NCBI RefSeq assembly: GCF_028816455.1
Contig: NZ_CP118246.1
Span: forward strand, 1,550,001 to 1,614,000
DNA: 64,000 nt
From: Devosia algicola
GTDB lineage: Bacteria > Pseudomonadota > Alphaproteobacteria > Rhizobiales > Devosiaceae
Reading direction: 5' to 3'
The notes under the pieces are model-generated. The model was not told where the DNA came from. It ran no database searches and was given only the letters and a program-made list of their open reading frames with translations. Positions 8,508 through 18,813 of this stretch are shown piece after piece. A program made the translations under genes and the position numbers. Position 1 is the stretch's first letter. Every line of letters begins with the position of its first letter.

Positions 8508-11500
8508 ATGCCAAAACGCACCGACATCAAATCGATCCTTATCATCGGTGCCGGGCCGATCATCATTGGCCAGGCATGTGAGTTCGATTATTCGGGCACC
8601 CAGGCGTGCAAGGCGCTCAAGGAAGAGGGTTACCGGATCATTCTGGTCAATTCCAATCCCGCCACCATCATGACCGATCCCGATCTGGCCCATGCCACCT
8701 ATATGGAGCCGATCACCCCTGAAGTTGTCGCCAAGATTATCGAAAAGGAACGCCCCGACGCGCTCTTGCCCACCATGGGCGGCCAGACAGCGCTCAACTG
8801 CGCCCTGTCGCTGCGCAAGATGGGGATTCTCGAAAAATACAATGTTGAAATGATCGGCGCCACTGCCGACGCCATCGACAAGGCCGAAGACCGCGAACTG
8901 TTCCGCGACGCCATGAAAAAGATCGGGTTGGACACGCCCCGCTCGATGCTGGCCCACAACACCATTGAAGCGCTTCAGGCGCTCGAAGTCATCGGCCTGC
9001 CCTGCATCATTCGCCCCAGCTTCACGCTTGGCGGCACCGGCGGCGGCATCGCCTACAACCGCGAAGAATATCTTTCCATCTGCGAAAGCGGCATCGACGC
9101 CTCCCCCACCAATGAAGTTCTGGTCGAGGAAAGCGTTCTTGGCTGGAAAGAATATGAAATGGAAGTTGTCCGCGACAAGAAAGACAACTGCATCATCATT
9201 TGCTCGATTGAAAATGTCGATCCGATGGGCGTGCATACCGGCGACAGCATTACCGTCGCCCCGGCCCTGACCCTGACCGACAAGGAATACCAGATCATGC
9301 GCGACGCCTCATTGGCGGTGCTGCGCGAAATCGGGGTGGAGACCGGCGGCTCCAACGTACAGTTCGGCATCAATCCGGCTGACGGGCGCATGGTCGTTAT
9401 CGAGATGAACCCGCGCGTCTCGCGCTCCTCAGCGTTGGCTTCAAAAGCCACCGGCTTCCCCATCGCCAAGGTTGCCGCGCGGCTGGCCGTTGGCTACACG
9501 CTTGATGAGTTGGAAAACGACATTACCGGCGGCGCCACCCCGGCCTCGTTCGAGCCGACCATCGACTATGTCGTCACCAAAATTCCCCGCTTTGCCTTCG
9601 AAAAATTCCCCGGCGCCGACAATCGCCTGACCACCTCGATGAAGTCTGTCGGCGAAGCCATGGCCATTGGCCGCACCTTTCAGGAAAGCCTGCAAAAGGC
9701 GCTGCGCTCGCTTGAAACCGGCCTGACCGGTCTCAATGAAATCGGCATTCCCGGTTTGGGTGAAGGCGAAGACAAGAACGCCATCAAGGCCGCCATCGGC
9801 ACGCCGACGCCAGATCGTTTGCTTCACGTCGCCGAAGCCATGCGCCTTGGTATGAGCCTTGAGGACATCCACGAAGCCTGCAGGATCGACCCCTGGTTTC
9901 TTGAGCAGATGAAAGGCATTGTTGATACCGAGGACAAGGTGCGACAGGCTCGGCCTGCCCGACAATGCTGCGGCCCTGCGCGGCCTCAAGGCCATGGGCT
10001 TTTCTGACGCTCGCCTTGCCGAACTGACCGGCCAGCGCGCAGGCGAGGTGCGCAAGCTGCGCCGCGCGCTCGACGTGCGCCCGGCCTACAAGCGCATCGA
10101 TACCTCCGCCGCCGAATTCGCGTCGCCGACCGCCTATATGTATTCAACATACGAAACCCCCTTTGCCGGCAAGCTGGCCGATGAAGCCTTTCCCTCCGAG
10201 CGCAAGAAAGTCGTCATCTTGGGTGGCGGCCCCAACCGCATCGGCCAGGGTATCGAGTTCGACTATTGCTGCTGCCATGCCGCGTTCGCACTGTCCGATG
10301 CTGGTTATGAAACCATCATGGTCAACTGCAATCCCGAAACCGTCTCGACCGATTACGACACCTCCGATCGCCTCTATTTTGAGCCGCTGACCGAAGAAGA
10401 CGTCATCGAAATTCTCGAAACCGAAAAGCAGAAGGGCACGCTCCACGGCGTCATCGTTCAGTTCGGTGGCCAAACGCCGCTCAATCTGGCCGAAGCCGTC
10501 CAGAAGGCCGGCGTGCCGATCCTCGGCACCCAGCCCGACGCCATCGATCTGGCCGAAGACCGCGACCTGTTTTCAAAATTGCTCAACAAGGCTCGACTTG
10601 ACTCAACCCAAGAACGGAATCGCCTATTCCCTTGAACAAGGCTCGCCTTGTTGCAGAGCGCTTGGGCTATCCACTGGTCATTCGCCCCTCCTATGTTCTG
10701 GGCGGCCGCGCCATGGCCATCGCCCATTCGGCCAATGATTTCGAGCGCTATGTGCAGGACACGCTAACCGGTCTGGTACCGCCCGATATCCTGCATCGCT
10801 ACCCCAACGACAAGACCGGCCAGATCAATTCGGTCCTCTCGGACAATCCATTGCTGTTTGACGGCTATCTCTCCGACGCCATCGAAATCGACGTCGACTG
10901 CCTCTGCGATGGCAAGGACGTTTTTGTCTGCGGCATCATGGAACATATCGAGGAAGCGGGCATTCACTCGGGCGACAGCGCCTGCTCGCTGCCGCCTCAA
11001 AACCTCAGTCCCGAAATTATCACCGAGCTTAAGCGTCAGACCGCCGAACTCGCCTTCGCCCTAAAGGTTGGCGGCCTTATGAATGTCCAATACGCCCTCA
11101 AGGACGGCGTCATCTACCTGCTCGAAGTCAATCCGCGTGCCAGCCGCACCGTGCCGTTCGTTGCCAAGGTGATCGGCCAACCCATCGCCAAGATCGCCAG
11201 CCGCATCATGGCCGGCGAAAGCCTTGCCAGCTTCGAACTGGTTGAAAAAACCTTCAAGCACATCGCCGTCAAGGAAGCTGTCTTCCCCTTCAATCGCTTC
11301 CCCGGCGTTGATACCGTACTCGGCCCCGAAATGAAGTCGACGGGCGAAGTCATTGGTCTGGATACAGATTTTGCCATGGCCTTTGCCAAGTCGCAAATTG
11401 GGGCTGGCTCGAAAGTGCCGGTCTCCGGTGTCGCCTTCGTCTCGGTGCGCGACGCCGACAAGGAGAATGTCGTCGACAGCATCCGTCATCTTGTTGGCGC

Positions 11501-11822
11501 CGGTTTCGAAATTCTCGCCACCAGCGGTACCCAGAAATATCTCGTTGAAAATGGCGTTCCGGCCACCAAGATCAACAAGGTGCTCGAGGGGCGTCCCCAC
11601 ATCGTTGACTCAATGAAAAACGGCGGCGTGCAATTGGTGATCAATACCACTGACGGTGCCAAATCGATTTCCGACAGCCGCGATATTCGGCGCACCGCGC
11701 TTCTGGCCAAGATCCCCTATTATACCACTGTGCCCGGCGCCATGGCCGCTGTTGATGGCATCATTGCCTATCAGCGTGGCAATCTTGGCGTGCGGTCCCT
11801 GCAGGATTATTTCGCCGATTAA
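8508..11822 (+). CDS. carB: Carbamoyl-phosphate synthase large subunit (three sequencing-type frame breaks)
   Basis: CarB makes carbamoyl phosphate from bicarbonate, ammonia (from CarA) and two ATP for arginine and pyrimidine synthesis. The start is [18 protein letters not shown]. Two ATP-grasp halves are visible, with [14 protein letters not shown] and [13 protein letters not shown] as the glycine-rich loops, FEYCCCH-type repeat text in the second half, and a C-terminal MGS-like allosteric domain ([16 protein letters not shown]). The raw frame breaks at AGGCTC 9946-9951, 10589-10594 and 10639-10644. Removing one base at each restores [24 protein letters not shown] and [13 protein letters not shown], as in the family. 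The repaired length is about 1,103 residues, which is normal. Not a pseudogene in my reading. Confidence 0.93.
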
Positions 11823-11978
11823 TCCGCCAACAGACGAAAACCGCAATGTGCGAAAAGCCAGCGCCGGGAGGATGAAGATTCTTCTCCCGCCGCGGCCAAC
11901 GCAATTGCTTTTCCCATTTGGTCCCTGCGCCATTTCCCGAATATGTTAGTTTGACGTGAACGCGGCGGCGAGGGTTTC

Positions 11979-12767
11979 ATGGCGTTATTCGGCTTTATCG
12001 ACCCATTGTTCACGCTCTCGGGTCTGATCGTTGGCGCCATTGTCGGGCTGACGGGCGTCGGCGGTGGATCGCTGATGACCCCGCTGCTGATCCTTCTATT
12101 TGGCGTACACCCCGCCACGGCCGTTGGCACAGACCTGCTCTATGCCGCCGCCACCAAATCCGCAGGCACCCTTGCCCATGGCTTCAACCAGGTTATCGAC
12201 TGGCGCATCGTCGGTCTTCTCGCCAGCGGCAGCGTCCCCGCAGCAATTGTGACCGTGTCGATACTCTCCAACACCGGTATCCAGAGCGATGATGTCTCGC
12301 GCGTGATCTCCATCGCTTTGGGCGTCATGTTGCTGCTGACCGCACTCAGCATGTTTTTTCGCCCACAACTGGTAAAACTGGCGGCCAGTCGCCCGGATAT
12401 GGGCAAAAAACGGCAAGTCGTGCTCACCATTACCACCGGACTCATCATAGGGGTCATGGTGTCGATTTCATCGGTTGGCGCCGGTGCCGGCGGTGTCGTC
12501 GCCCTTATGCTGCTCTACCCCAAAATGCCCACGGTGCGCATCATAGGGTCAGACATTGCCCATGCAGTCCCGCTGACGCTGGTCGCGGGCATGGGTCATT
12601 GGGCCATCGGCTCGATTGACGGGCACATGCTCATTTCACTGCTGATCGGCTCGATCCCCGGCGTTCTGATCACTAGTCATTTTGCGCCCCGCGTCAACGA
12701 AACCCTGCTGCGCACACTGCTCGGCTGCGTGCTCATACTGGTCGGCACCCGACTGCTGTTTTCCTAG
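11979..12767 (+). CDS. TauE/SafE-family membrane permease
   Basis: A 262-residue membrane protein with about seven or eight helices. The conserved family text is present twice: GAIVGLTGVGGGSLMTPLLILLF near the N-terminus and ISSVGAGAGGVVALMLLY in the middle, plus VGTDLLYAAATKSAGTLAH and IGSDIAHAVPLT. Members export or import sulfite, sulfoacetate or related organosulfur anions; the substrate here is unknown. The stop overlaps the stop of the convergent ltaE gene by four bases, so the two mRNAs are complementary at their ends. Confidence 0.88.
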   Translation: MALFGFIDPLFTLSGLIVGAIVGLTGVGGGSLMTPLLILLFGVHPATAVGTDLLYAAATKSAGTLAHGFNQVIDWRIVGLLASGSVPAAIVTVSILSNTGIQSDDVSRVISIALGVMLLLTALSMFFRPQLVKLAASRPDMGKKRQVVLTITTGLIIGVMVSISSVGAGAGGVVALMLLYPKMPTVRIIGSDIAHAVPLTLVAGMGHWAIGSIDGHMLISLLIGSIPGVLITSHFAPRVNETLLRTLLGCVLILVGTRLLFS

Positions 12768-13786
12768 TTTTCGGCAAAAAATCCTTCAACCGCCGCGAGC
12801 GCCGCCGCAATGGCACCATCGTCAATATCCAGATGCGTCACCCAGCGCTGGGTGCCATAAAGCCCGCTAACGGCAATCCCCTGCGTCCCGAGATACGCCA
12901 CCAGCCGCGATCCGAGATCAGGCTCGGTGCGTACAAAGATGATATTGGTATCCGGCATATCGACCGACAATGGCTCGAACCGGCTCAGACCCGCCGCCAA
13001 TGTACGCGCCCGCTCATGGTCCTCAGCGAGCCGCGCGACGTGGTGTTCCAGTGCATAAAGCCCGCCTGCCGCCAAAATCCCGGCCTGCCGCATCCCGCCA
13101 CCCAGCATCTTTCGCAGCCGTCGCGCCTTGTCGATCTGCGCTTGCCCGCCAACAAGCACTGATCCAACCGGGGCCCCCAGCCCCTTTGAAAGACAGATCG
13201 ACACCGTATCGAACGGCGCCACCATCTTGTCGATATCCACGCCCAGCGCCATGCTGGCATTAAACGCCCGCGCCCCGTCCAGATGCAGCGACAGCCCCTT
13301 GCTGCGCGCCAGTGCTCCGACCGCCTCCATATAGGACATTGGCAAGGCCTTGCCGCCAATAGTATTCTCCAGCGCAATCAATCGTGTGCGCGCAAAATGC
13401 ATATCGTCAGGCTTGATAGCGGCGGCGATGTCCGCCAACGCCATGGTGCCGTCATTCTTATGCGCAATCGGCTGCGGCTGGATCGAGCCTAACACCGCCG
13501 CGCCCCCGGCCTCCCAGCGATAGCAATGGGCCATCTGCCCCACAATATATTCGTCGCCGCGCCCACAATGGCTCATCAGCGCCAGCAGGTTCGATTGCGT
13601 GCCCGAGGGCACGAACAGCCCTGCGACCTTGCCGAGCATCGTCGCCACCCTCTGCTGCAGGGCATTGACCGTGGTATCCTCGCCATAGACATCATCCCCC
13701 ACCACTGCGTCGGCCATGGCCGCGCGCATTGCCGGGGTCGGGCGGGTCACGGTGTCGGAACGAAAATCATGGCGGATCGATTGCAT
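12764..13786 (-). CDS. ltaE: Low-specificity L-threonine aldolase
   Basis: This PLP enzyme cleaves L-threonine or L-allo-threonine to glycine and acetaldehyde. The 340-residue length fits the beta-eliminating lyase family. Visible signatures are FRSDTVTRPTPAMRAAM at the N-terminus, GDDVYGEDTTVN, FVPSGTQSNLLAL, LHLDGARAFNA (Asp for the PLP ring) and SICLSKGLGAPVGS with the PLP-binding lysine at about residue 203. The first codons (MQSIRHDFRSDT) suit the usual start. It converges on the TauE gene with a four-base overlap. Confidence 0.9.
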   Translation of the reverse strand: MQSIRHDFRSDTVTRPTPAMRAAMADAVVGDDVYGEDTTVNALQQRVATMLGKVAGLFVPSGTQSNLLALMSHCGRGDEYIVGQMAHCYRWEAGGAAVLGSIQPQPIAHKNDGTMALADIAAAIKPDDMHFARTRLIALENTIGGKALPMSYMEAVGALARSKGLSLHLDGARAFNASMALGVDIDKMVAPFDTVSICLSKGLGAPVGSVLVGGQAQIDKARRLRKMLGGGMRQAGILAAGGLYALEHHVARLAEDHERARTLAAGLSRFEPLSVDMPDTNIIFVRTEPDLGSRLVAYLGTQGIAVSGLYGTQRWVTHLDIDDGAIAAALAAVEGFFAEN

Positions 13787-13863
13787 TACAGGTCCTCAGG
13801 CCGAATCGTCGCCTTCGATACCCCCAACCAATCCTCAACACCACCCCGGCTTTCAGTCAAAAA

Positions 13864-14859
13864 TCAGAGCCGCCGTGCCACGATCAAGATGCCCTTGATC
13901 GGGGTACCCCGATCCTGGCGCAAAGTATCGCGCTCCAATCGCAATACCTCAAACCCGACCGCCACCAGCGCCTGTCGCGTTGCTTCAGCGCTATGGGCAT
14001 ATCGCAGCGACGGGCGCAGGAACTGAGGTTCGCTGCCCTCATGCTCCTCAAGCGAAAACACCAGCAACCCGCCTTTACCCATAGCCTTGTGCGCTGCAAC
14101 GAATATCGGCGGCAGTGCCCCGCAATAAATCAAGACGTCCGCCGCTGTCACCAGATCGGCCTGACCCTCAAAGCCATTGAGATAGTCAACCAGCTCGCCC
14201 TTTTGCAGCGCGTCATAACCGCCTTTGCCCGCGCATTCCGCAATCATCGCCGCCGACAGGTCCACGCCCTCTAGCCGCTCGACCACCGACCGAACCCGAT
14301 CGCCCATCAGGCCGGTGCCGCATCCAAGGTCCAGCCCAAGATCAAACCGGGCAATGTCCAGTTCCAGCATCGTTGTCGACAAGAGCGCCGCCAGCATCGT
14401 CGGTACGCTATAGCCAAGCCGGTCAATCAGCGCGGTTTCAAAGTGCGGTGCATATTGGTCAAACAGCGCCTCGACATAGCCGATCGCCGTGCCCTGTCCG
14501 GCACTACCGGCCCCATAGGCCGCAAGTTTCAGTGCCGCCCCGAACACGCCCTCGTCATCGTGGGCCTCAAGCGAACGCCAGGCCGATATCGCATGGGATA
14601 TTGCCCCTGCCTTTTCGTGAAACTCGCCCAGCAGGCTCCAGCCAGCCGTCCAATAAGGGGTCAGGCTCAGGGCCTGTTCCATCAAGTCAGCCGCCACCGC
14701 AAACTCGCCGGCATCAGCATACTGGCGTGCGCGATCCGCCCGCCGATCAGCGATCATGTCGCCAGAAGATAAAAACGCCTTGAGCAAGACGAAACTGTCC
14801 GGAAAAACACCGGTCAGGCACCGGCGACACCATCTCCACCGTTCTGGGGAAAAAATCAA
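13864..14859 (-). CDS. Class I SAM methyltransferase with N-terminal TPR region
   Basis: Residues about 35-110 look like tetratricopeptide helices (DRARQYADAGEFAVAADLM, GWSLLGEFHEKAG). Residues about 160-300 carry the methyltransferase fold: DLGLDLGCGTGLMGDRVR (motif I), LEGVDLSAAMIAEC and AADVLIYCGALPPIF. Rhizobial proteins of this architecture (SSGDxxADRRADYAR at the start) are annotated as putative methyltransferases with unknown substrate. The start is unsure: the listed frame begins with TTG at 14859, while the conserved part begins near FLSSGDMIADRRAD, so a later start or an N-terminal indel is possible. Confidence 0.75.
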   Translation of the reverse strand: MIFSPERWRWCRRCLTGVFPDSFVLLKAFLSSGDMIADRRADRARQYADAGEFAVAADLMEQALSLTPYWTAGWSLLGEFHEKAGAISHAISAWRSLEAHDDEGVFGAALKLAAYGAGSAGQGTAIGYVEALFDQYAPHFETALIDRLGYSVPTMLAALLSTTMLELDIARFDLGLDLGCGTGLMGDRVRSVVERLEGVDLSAAMIAECAGKGGYDALQKGELVDYLNGFEGQADLVTAADVLIYCGALPPIFVAAHKAMGKGGLLVFSLEEHEGSEPQFLRPSLRYAHSAEATRQALVAVGFEVLRLERDTLRQDRGTPIKGILIVARRL

Positions 14860-15092
14860 TCATCTTCTTCACTGGCGACCCCAGGGTAAGTAACGCCCTA
14901 CACCAATGTGCCATATTGATGAACGCGATGTTTCAAGCTAGAAATTTACGGTCGGACTTTGCGACAGATCGATAGATGCGTGCTGACGAATAGTCTGCTT
15001 GCTGAAGTGATTAGCGAATTTCGATAGGCAACCGGCTGAAATCAAATAGTTTTCAGTCGACAAACAGCAGACGGCACGAGGGAACGCGCATC

Positions 15093-15302
15093 ATGGCATC
15101 TGGCACCGTAAAATGGTTCAACGGTCAAAAGGGCTACGGATTTATTCAACCTGACGAGGGCGGGGCGGACGTTTTCGTCCATATTTCTGCAGTTCAGCGC
15201 TCTGGCCTTAACGGCCTGGACGAAGGCCAGAAGGTAACTTACGAGATCGTTCAGGACAAGCGGACGGGCAAATCCACCGCTGACAATCTGACGGCCTCCT
15301 GA
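15093..15302 (+). CDS. Cold-shock domain protein
   Basis: A 69-residue CspA-type OB-fold protein that binds single-stranded RNA or DNA. RNP1 is KGYGFIQ and RNP2 is VFVHIS; the N-terminus [16 protein letters not shown] is canonical. GAGGGA precedes the ATG. About 230 bp upstream carry no protein gene, as is common for csp genes with long 5' leaders. A strong hairpin follows the stop. Confidence 0.95.
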   Translation: MASGTVKWFNGQKGYGFIQPDEGGADVFVHISAVQRSGLNGLDEGQKVTYEIVQDKRTGKSTADNLTAS

Positions 15303-15319
15303 CCAATTTGACACTATCT

Positions 15320-15354
15320 GATCGGGCGCGGCGTCTCGAGCGCCGCGCCCGATC
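15320..15354 (+). terminator. Strong intrinsic terminator of the cold-shock gene
   Basis: A perfect 14-bp GC-rich stem (15320-15333 with 15341-15354) with loop TCTCGAG is followed by CTTGTTCT. It begins 18 bp after the csp stop. Confidence 0.85.
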
Positions 15355-15564
15355 CTTGTTCTCTCGCCGTCGATGTGCCTGCAAAATCGATGCTCCTTGT
15401 AAGTCCAGCGCCAATCCCCATGTTCACTGTAAGCCACCCGCTTGACCGAAACGGTTTGGCCGGGCAGTCTAATCAAAACTTCCCCCAAAAATATCGTCGC
15501 GGTAATGCCGAACGGAATTTGGCAGGAAGTAAACCTATATGCCGTGCCGATGGAGGCCAGACGA

Positions 15565-16038
15565 ATGGAAAAGATCCCAATGACGATTGCAGGGCACAAG
15601 GCCCTCAGTGCCGAATATGAGCACCGCACGGCCAATGAGCGTCGGCGAATCGTCGATGCCATTTCCGAAGCGCGCGCCCATGGCGATCTGTCCGAGAACG
15701 CCGAATATTCGGCCGCCAAGGAGCAGCAGAGCCTCAATGAAGGCCGCATTCAGGAACTTGAATCGACCCTGGCGTTGGCTGACATCATCGATGTCGCCAA
15801 GTTGACCGGCAAGAGTGTAAAGTTCGGCGCCACGGTGACCTATATTGATGAAGACACCGAAGAAGAAAAAACCTATCAGGTCGTAGGCGATCCCGAAGCC
15901 GACGCCAGCGCTGGTCGTATCTCGATTTCCTCGCCCATCGCCCGCGCCATGATCGGTAAGGAAGAAGGCGATTCGTTCGAGGTTTCCGCACCGGGCGGCT
16001 CGAAAAGCTATGAAATCATCAAGATAAAATACCTCTAG
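15565..16038 (+). CDS. greA: Transcription elongation factor GreA
   Basis: GreA rescues backtracked RNA polymerase by stimulating transcript cleavage. The start ATG 15565 ([14 protein letters not shown]) is fixed by GGAGG at 15552-15556; the frame is open further upstream but without family sequence. Length is 157 residues, normal for GreA. The coiled-coil tip [15 protein letters not shown] carries the acidic residues that reach the polymerase active site, and the C-terminal domain has [17 protein letters not shown]. It lies between csp and trxB, with its own gap on both sides. Confidence 0.96.
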   Translation: MEKIPMTIAGHKALSAEYEHRTANERRRIVDAISEARAHGDLSENAEYSAAKEQQSLNEGRIQELESTLALADIIDVAKLTGKSVKFGATVTYIDEDTEEEKTYQVVGDPEADASAGRISISSPIARAMIGKEEGDSFEVSAPGGSKSYEIIKIKYL

Positions 16039-16190
16039 CGCCCAATCTTTGGGCAAACGATTGGCCCAAGGTGAGTTTTCGGTGCGTTACGCCGTCACAA
16101 AGTCGCAAGATCACGACTTTGTCTTGAATCCGTCCCCCTTCCCCTCTTTATTGGCGGGAAGGATATTCTTGTTATTCGGAGAGCGTTGCG

Positions 16191-17141
16191 ATGCACGCCA
16201 AAGTCATCATTATCGGTTCTGGTCCCGCCGGTTACACCGCAGCCATCTATGCCGCTCGGGCCATGCTCGAACCGGTCATGATCCAGGGCCTGCAGCCCGG
16301 TGGCCAACTCACCATTACCACCGATGTCGAAAATTACCCCGGCTTTGCCGATGTCATCCAGGGTCCCTGGCTGATGGAGCAGATGCAGAAACAGGCCGAA
16401 CATGTCGGCACCAAAATCGTCAACGATCTGATCGTGGCCGTGGATTTCGACGTGCGCCCCTTCGTACTGACGGGCGACAGCGGCACTCGCTACACTGCCG
16501 ATAGCGTCATTATCTCGACCGGTGCCCAAGCCAAGTGGCTTGGCCTGCCATCGGAAGAAAAGTTCCAGGGGTTTGGTGTGTCCGCCTGCGCCACCTGCGA
16601 TGGTTTCTTTTATCGCGACAAGCAAGTTGTCGTCGTCGGCGGCGGCAACACAGCGGTCGAGGAAGCCCTGTTCCTCACCAATTTTGCCTCCAAGGTCATT
16701 GTCGTGCATCGCCGGGACGAATTCCGCGCCGAAAAAATCCTCCAGGATCGCCTGTTCAAAAACCCCAAGATCGAAGTGCGCTGGAATACTGAAGTCGTCG
16801 AAATCGGCGGTGCGGCTATGCCGCCATCGGTAAATTCAATCACCCTGCGTGACACCATTAGCGGCGAGACATCCCAACAGCCCATCGATGGGGTATTCGT
16901 TGCCATTGGTCATGCACCGTCCACCTCGATCTTTGCCGGCAAACTTGACATGAAACAGGGTGGCTACCTGCTGGTAGAGCCCGGCACCTGCCAGACCAAT
17001 ATCCCCGGCGTTTTCGCTGCCGGCGACGTCACTGACGATATCTATCGCCAAGCCGTCACCGCCGCAGGCATGGGCTGTATGGCGGCTCTGGACGCCGAGC
17101 GCTTTCTGGCTGAACACGAACTGGCCGAAGCTGCCGAATAG
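16191..17141 (+). CDS. trxB: Thioredoxin-disulfide reductase
   Basis: This flavoprotein reduces thioredoxin with NADPH. FAD binding is shown by IIIGSGPAGYTAAIYAARA at the N-terminus, NADPH binding by VVVVGGGNTAVEEALFL, and the redox pair by SACATCDGFF (Cys at about 133 and 136). The C-terminal FAD segment is GVFAAGDVTDDIYRQAVTAAGMGCMAA. The length of 316 residues is normal. A LysR gene of LsrB type follows, the usual neighbour in rhizobia. Confidence 0.96.
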   Translation: MHAKVIIIGSGPAGYTAAIYAARAMLEPVMIQGLQPGGQLTITTDVENYPGFADVIQGPWLMEQMQKQAEHVGTKIVNDLIVAVDFDVRPFVLTGDSGTRYTADSVIISTGAQAKWLGLPSEEKFQGFGVSACATCDGFFYRDKQVVVVGGGNTAVEEALFLTNFASKVIVVHRRDEFRAEKILQDRLFKNPKIEVRWNTEVVEIGGAAMPPSVNSITLRDTISGETSQQPIDGVFVAIGHAPSTSIFAGKLDMKQGGYLLVEPGTCQTNIPGVFAAGDVTDDIYRQAVTAAGMGCMAALDAERFLAEHELAEAAE

Positions 17142-17236
17142 CCATTCTGCGCAAGAACCGCTACAAGCGGCGCGGGGATACAAAGGATGACGCGCCGCAC
17201 CATGTCGACGCGCTTCAATGAGGGGAAAGCGTCAAA

Positions 17237-18197
17237 ATGCTGGATTGGGACAAGCTCCGCATCTTCCATACGGCCGCCGAGTCGGGAGCTTCACCCACGC
17301 GGCTGAAAAGCTGGGCATGAGCCAGTCTGCCGTCAGTCGGCAGATTTCGGCATTGGAAGACGATCTTGGCCTAAAATTGTTCATACGCCACGCCCGCGGT
17401 CTGGTGCTGACCGAAGTGGGCGAACAGCTTTTCCGCACGGCCCACCGCATGCATTGGGAACTCCAACAGGTCGAAACCCAGATGTCGGAGAGCCAGGATG
17501 ATCCCACCGGCCCGCTAGTTGTCACCACCACGGTTGGCATCGGTTCAGCGTGGCTCTCGTCGCGCCTCGATGAATTTTTGAATCTCTACCCCCTGATCCA
17601 ACTCGAAATCCGCCTGAACGATGCCGAACTGGATCTGGCCATGCGTGAGGCCGACGTCGCAATTCGCTTGCACCGCCCGAACCAGTCCGAAATGATTCTG
17701 CGCAAGCTGTTCACCGTGCACAACCACTTCTATGCCTCCAAGGACTATATCGCCGAGCATGGCATGCCCAAGGATGTCGAAGATCTCGACAATCACCGCA
17801 TCATCAGTTTCGGCGAGCCGGTGCCTTCTTACCTTGGCGATATCAATCATCTCGAACGCTTTGGCCGCGCCGACAACAATCCCCGCCGCGCCGCCCTCAA
17901 GGTCAATGCCATCTATGGCATGATGCAGGCGACCAGCGCTGGCGCCGGTATTGCGATGCTGCCCGACTACGTAACGGAGAATCAAAACAATCTCGTACAG
18001 GTGTTCAATGAGATTGAAATACCCGAATATGAGGCATTTTTCGTTTATCCACCGGCGCTGAAAAGGCTCAAAGCGGGTTGGCGTATTCCGCGATTTCCTC
18101 GTGTCCAAGGCGCGCGAGTGGAGCCTTTAGCGACGCCGATTTGCGCCAAAACTGCCGCCCGCTCGCTGCATGGCTGCCATACACGCACCGCCATTGA
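17237..18197 (+). CDS. LysR-family regulator, LsrB/VtlR type (three single-base frame breaks)
   Basis: The start ATG 17237 (MLDWDKLRIFHTAAESGSF) follows GAGGGGAAAG. The helix-turn-helix is SFTHAAEKLGMSQSAVSRQISALE; the substrate-binding domain follows. One base is missing at GGGAGCTT 17284-17291, and one is extra at each of AGGCTC 18064-18069 and GAGCCT 18121-18126. Repair gives about 319 residues, with the end reading LKSSKRVGVFRDFLVSKAREWSF. Position directly after trxB and the wording match the LsrB group, which controls oxidative stress and envelope genes in rhizobia and VtlR in Brucella. In those organisms VtlR/LsrB is linked to small RNAs, and a small-RNA cluster follows here. The exact last codons depend on the repair. 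Confidence 0.82.
18168..18182 (+). promoter_or_regulatory. Shared upstream block of small-RNA unit 1
   Basis: GCATGGCTGCCATAC. The same block (GCATGGCTGnCAT) stands before units 2 and 3. It lies 77 bp before the first CCTCC of unit 1, and inside the repaired end of the LysR gene. A promoter -10 region or a sigma-factor or regulator site is the simplest reading. Confidence 0.45.
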
Positions 18198-18331
18198 AGC
18201 GGTCGGGCGCCAGCGCTATATCCGCGCTAACACAACGAGTTGTCCCTCCCTCCTTTTGGCTCGTTGCGTTCCCTCCTGTGGAGCCTTGCTCCATATAGAA
18301 GAGGCCTCGTCCCCCTCGGGCGAGGCCTTTT
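18190..18331 (+). ncRNA. Small-RNA unit 1 with a CCCUCCCUCC loop and terminator
   Basis: A stem of 11 positions with one mismatch (18229-18239 with 18260-18270) displays TTGTCCCTCCCTCCTTTTGG as a loop. A second CCCTCC lies at 18271-18276. A terminator follows: 8-bp stem 18302-18309/18321-18328 and TTTT. No protein frame fits. The motif differs slightly from units 2 and 3, so this is the least certain unit. The 5' end is estimated from the upstream block. Confidence 0.55.
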
Positions 18332-18491
18332 CATTTGGTGGCGTCAAATACCGACTCCCAGGCAACCGGCTTCGGCGTTCAATGTTTAATGATCATTTTC
18401 GGTGCGAGGGCCAGATAACAGATCATGACTTTCGCAATAAACCGATGTTTATCAGTGACTTAAAAACTACTGCCATCGCCCCGCGAAAAAT

Positions 18492-18506
18492 GCATGGCTG
18501 ACATGA
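18492..18506 (+). promoter_or_regulatory. Shared upstream block of small-RNA unit 2
   Basis: GCATGGCTGACATGA, preceded by an A-run. The distance from its first base to the first CCTCCTCCC is 83 bp, identical to unit 3. Confidence 0.5.
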
Positions 18507-18507
18507 C

Positions 18508-18747
18508 CAACCACCTCTTGCAACTTTTCGGGTCAAGGCCCATTTAGGTCGTGTTGCTGAGACGCGCCCCGTATCCTCCTCCCTCGGGCCGCAATATCGC
18601 AACACCGGGCCGCGATCGTATCCTCCTCCCTCGATCAAGGCCCGTTTGGTAAGGCGGACATTCTCCTCCCGTGCGCACTACCACTACTTTGAGATTAGGC
18701 TTAGGCCGCTCAGCAGGCTCCACTCCCAGAGTGGGGCCTTTTTTTGC
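18508..18747 (+). ncRNA. Small-RNA unit 2, CCUCCUCCC-loop (cuckoo/CcsR-like) RNA
   Basis: Hairpin 1 shows CCTCCTCCC (18575-18583) in a loop closed by CCCG/CGGG. Hairpin 2 (18606-18644) has an outer CGGGCC/GGCCCG stem, a small internal loop, an inner GATCG/CGATC stem and the loop TATCCTCCTCCCT. A third CTCCTCCC lies at 18663-18670. The unit ends with a terminator (18716-18724 with 18730-18738, then seven Ts). Loops of this sequence are complementary to Shine-Dalgarno regions. They define the cuckoo RNA group, including stress-induced CcsR RNAs of Rhodobacter. The 5' end is estimated. Confidence 0.78.
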
Positions 18748-18797
18748 GCCGCCGACCATCTCTTGGCCAGACATGACATGTTGTCGCTGCAAAAAAC

Positions 18798-18812
18798 GCA
18801 TGGCTGGCATAC
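18798..18812 (+). promoter_or_regulatory. Shared upstream block of small-RNA unit 3
   Basis: GCATGGCTGGCATAC, preceded by an A-run as in unit 2 and again 83 bp before the first CCTCCTCCC. TTGTCG lies at 18781-18786 and could serve as a weak -35, though the spacing is not ideal. Confidence 0.5.
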
Positions 18813-18813
18813 C

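Noticed and set aside
8508..11822. carB as two or three separate genes or a pseudogene
   Set aside because: All three breaks are repaired by one base at AGGCTC and the result is a full-length, canonical CarB.
18495..18550. Short ORFs starting at ATGGCTG in each small-RNA block
   Set aside because: No ribosome site precedes them, their products are unrelated (one stops after 17 codons), and the conserved features are RNA hairpins.
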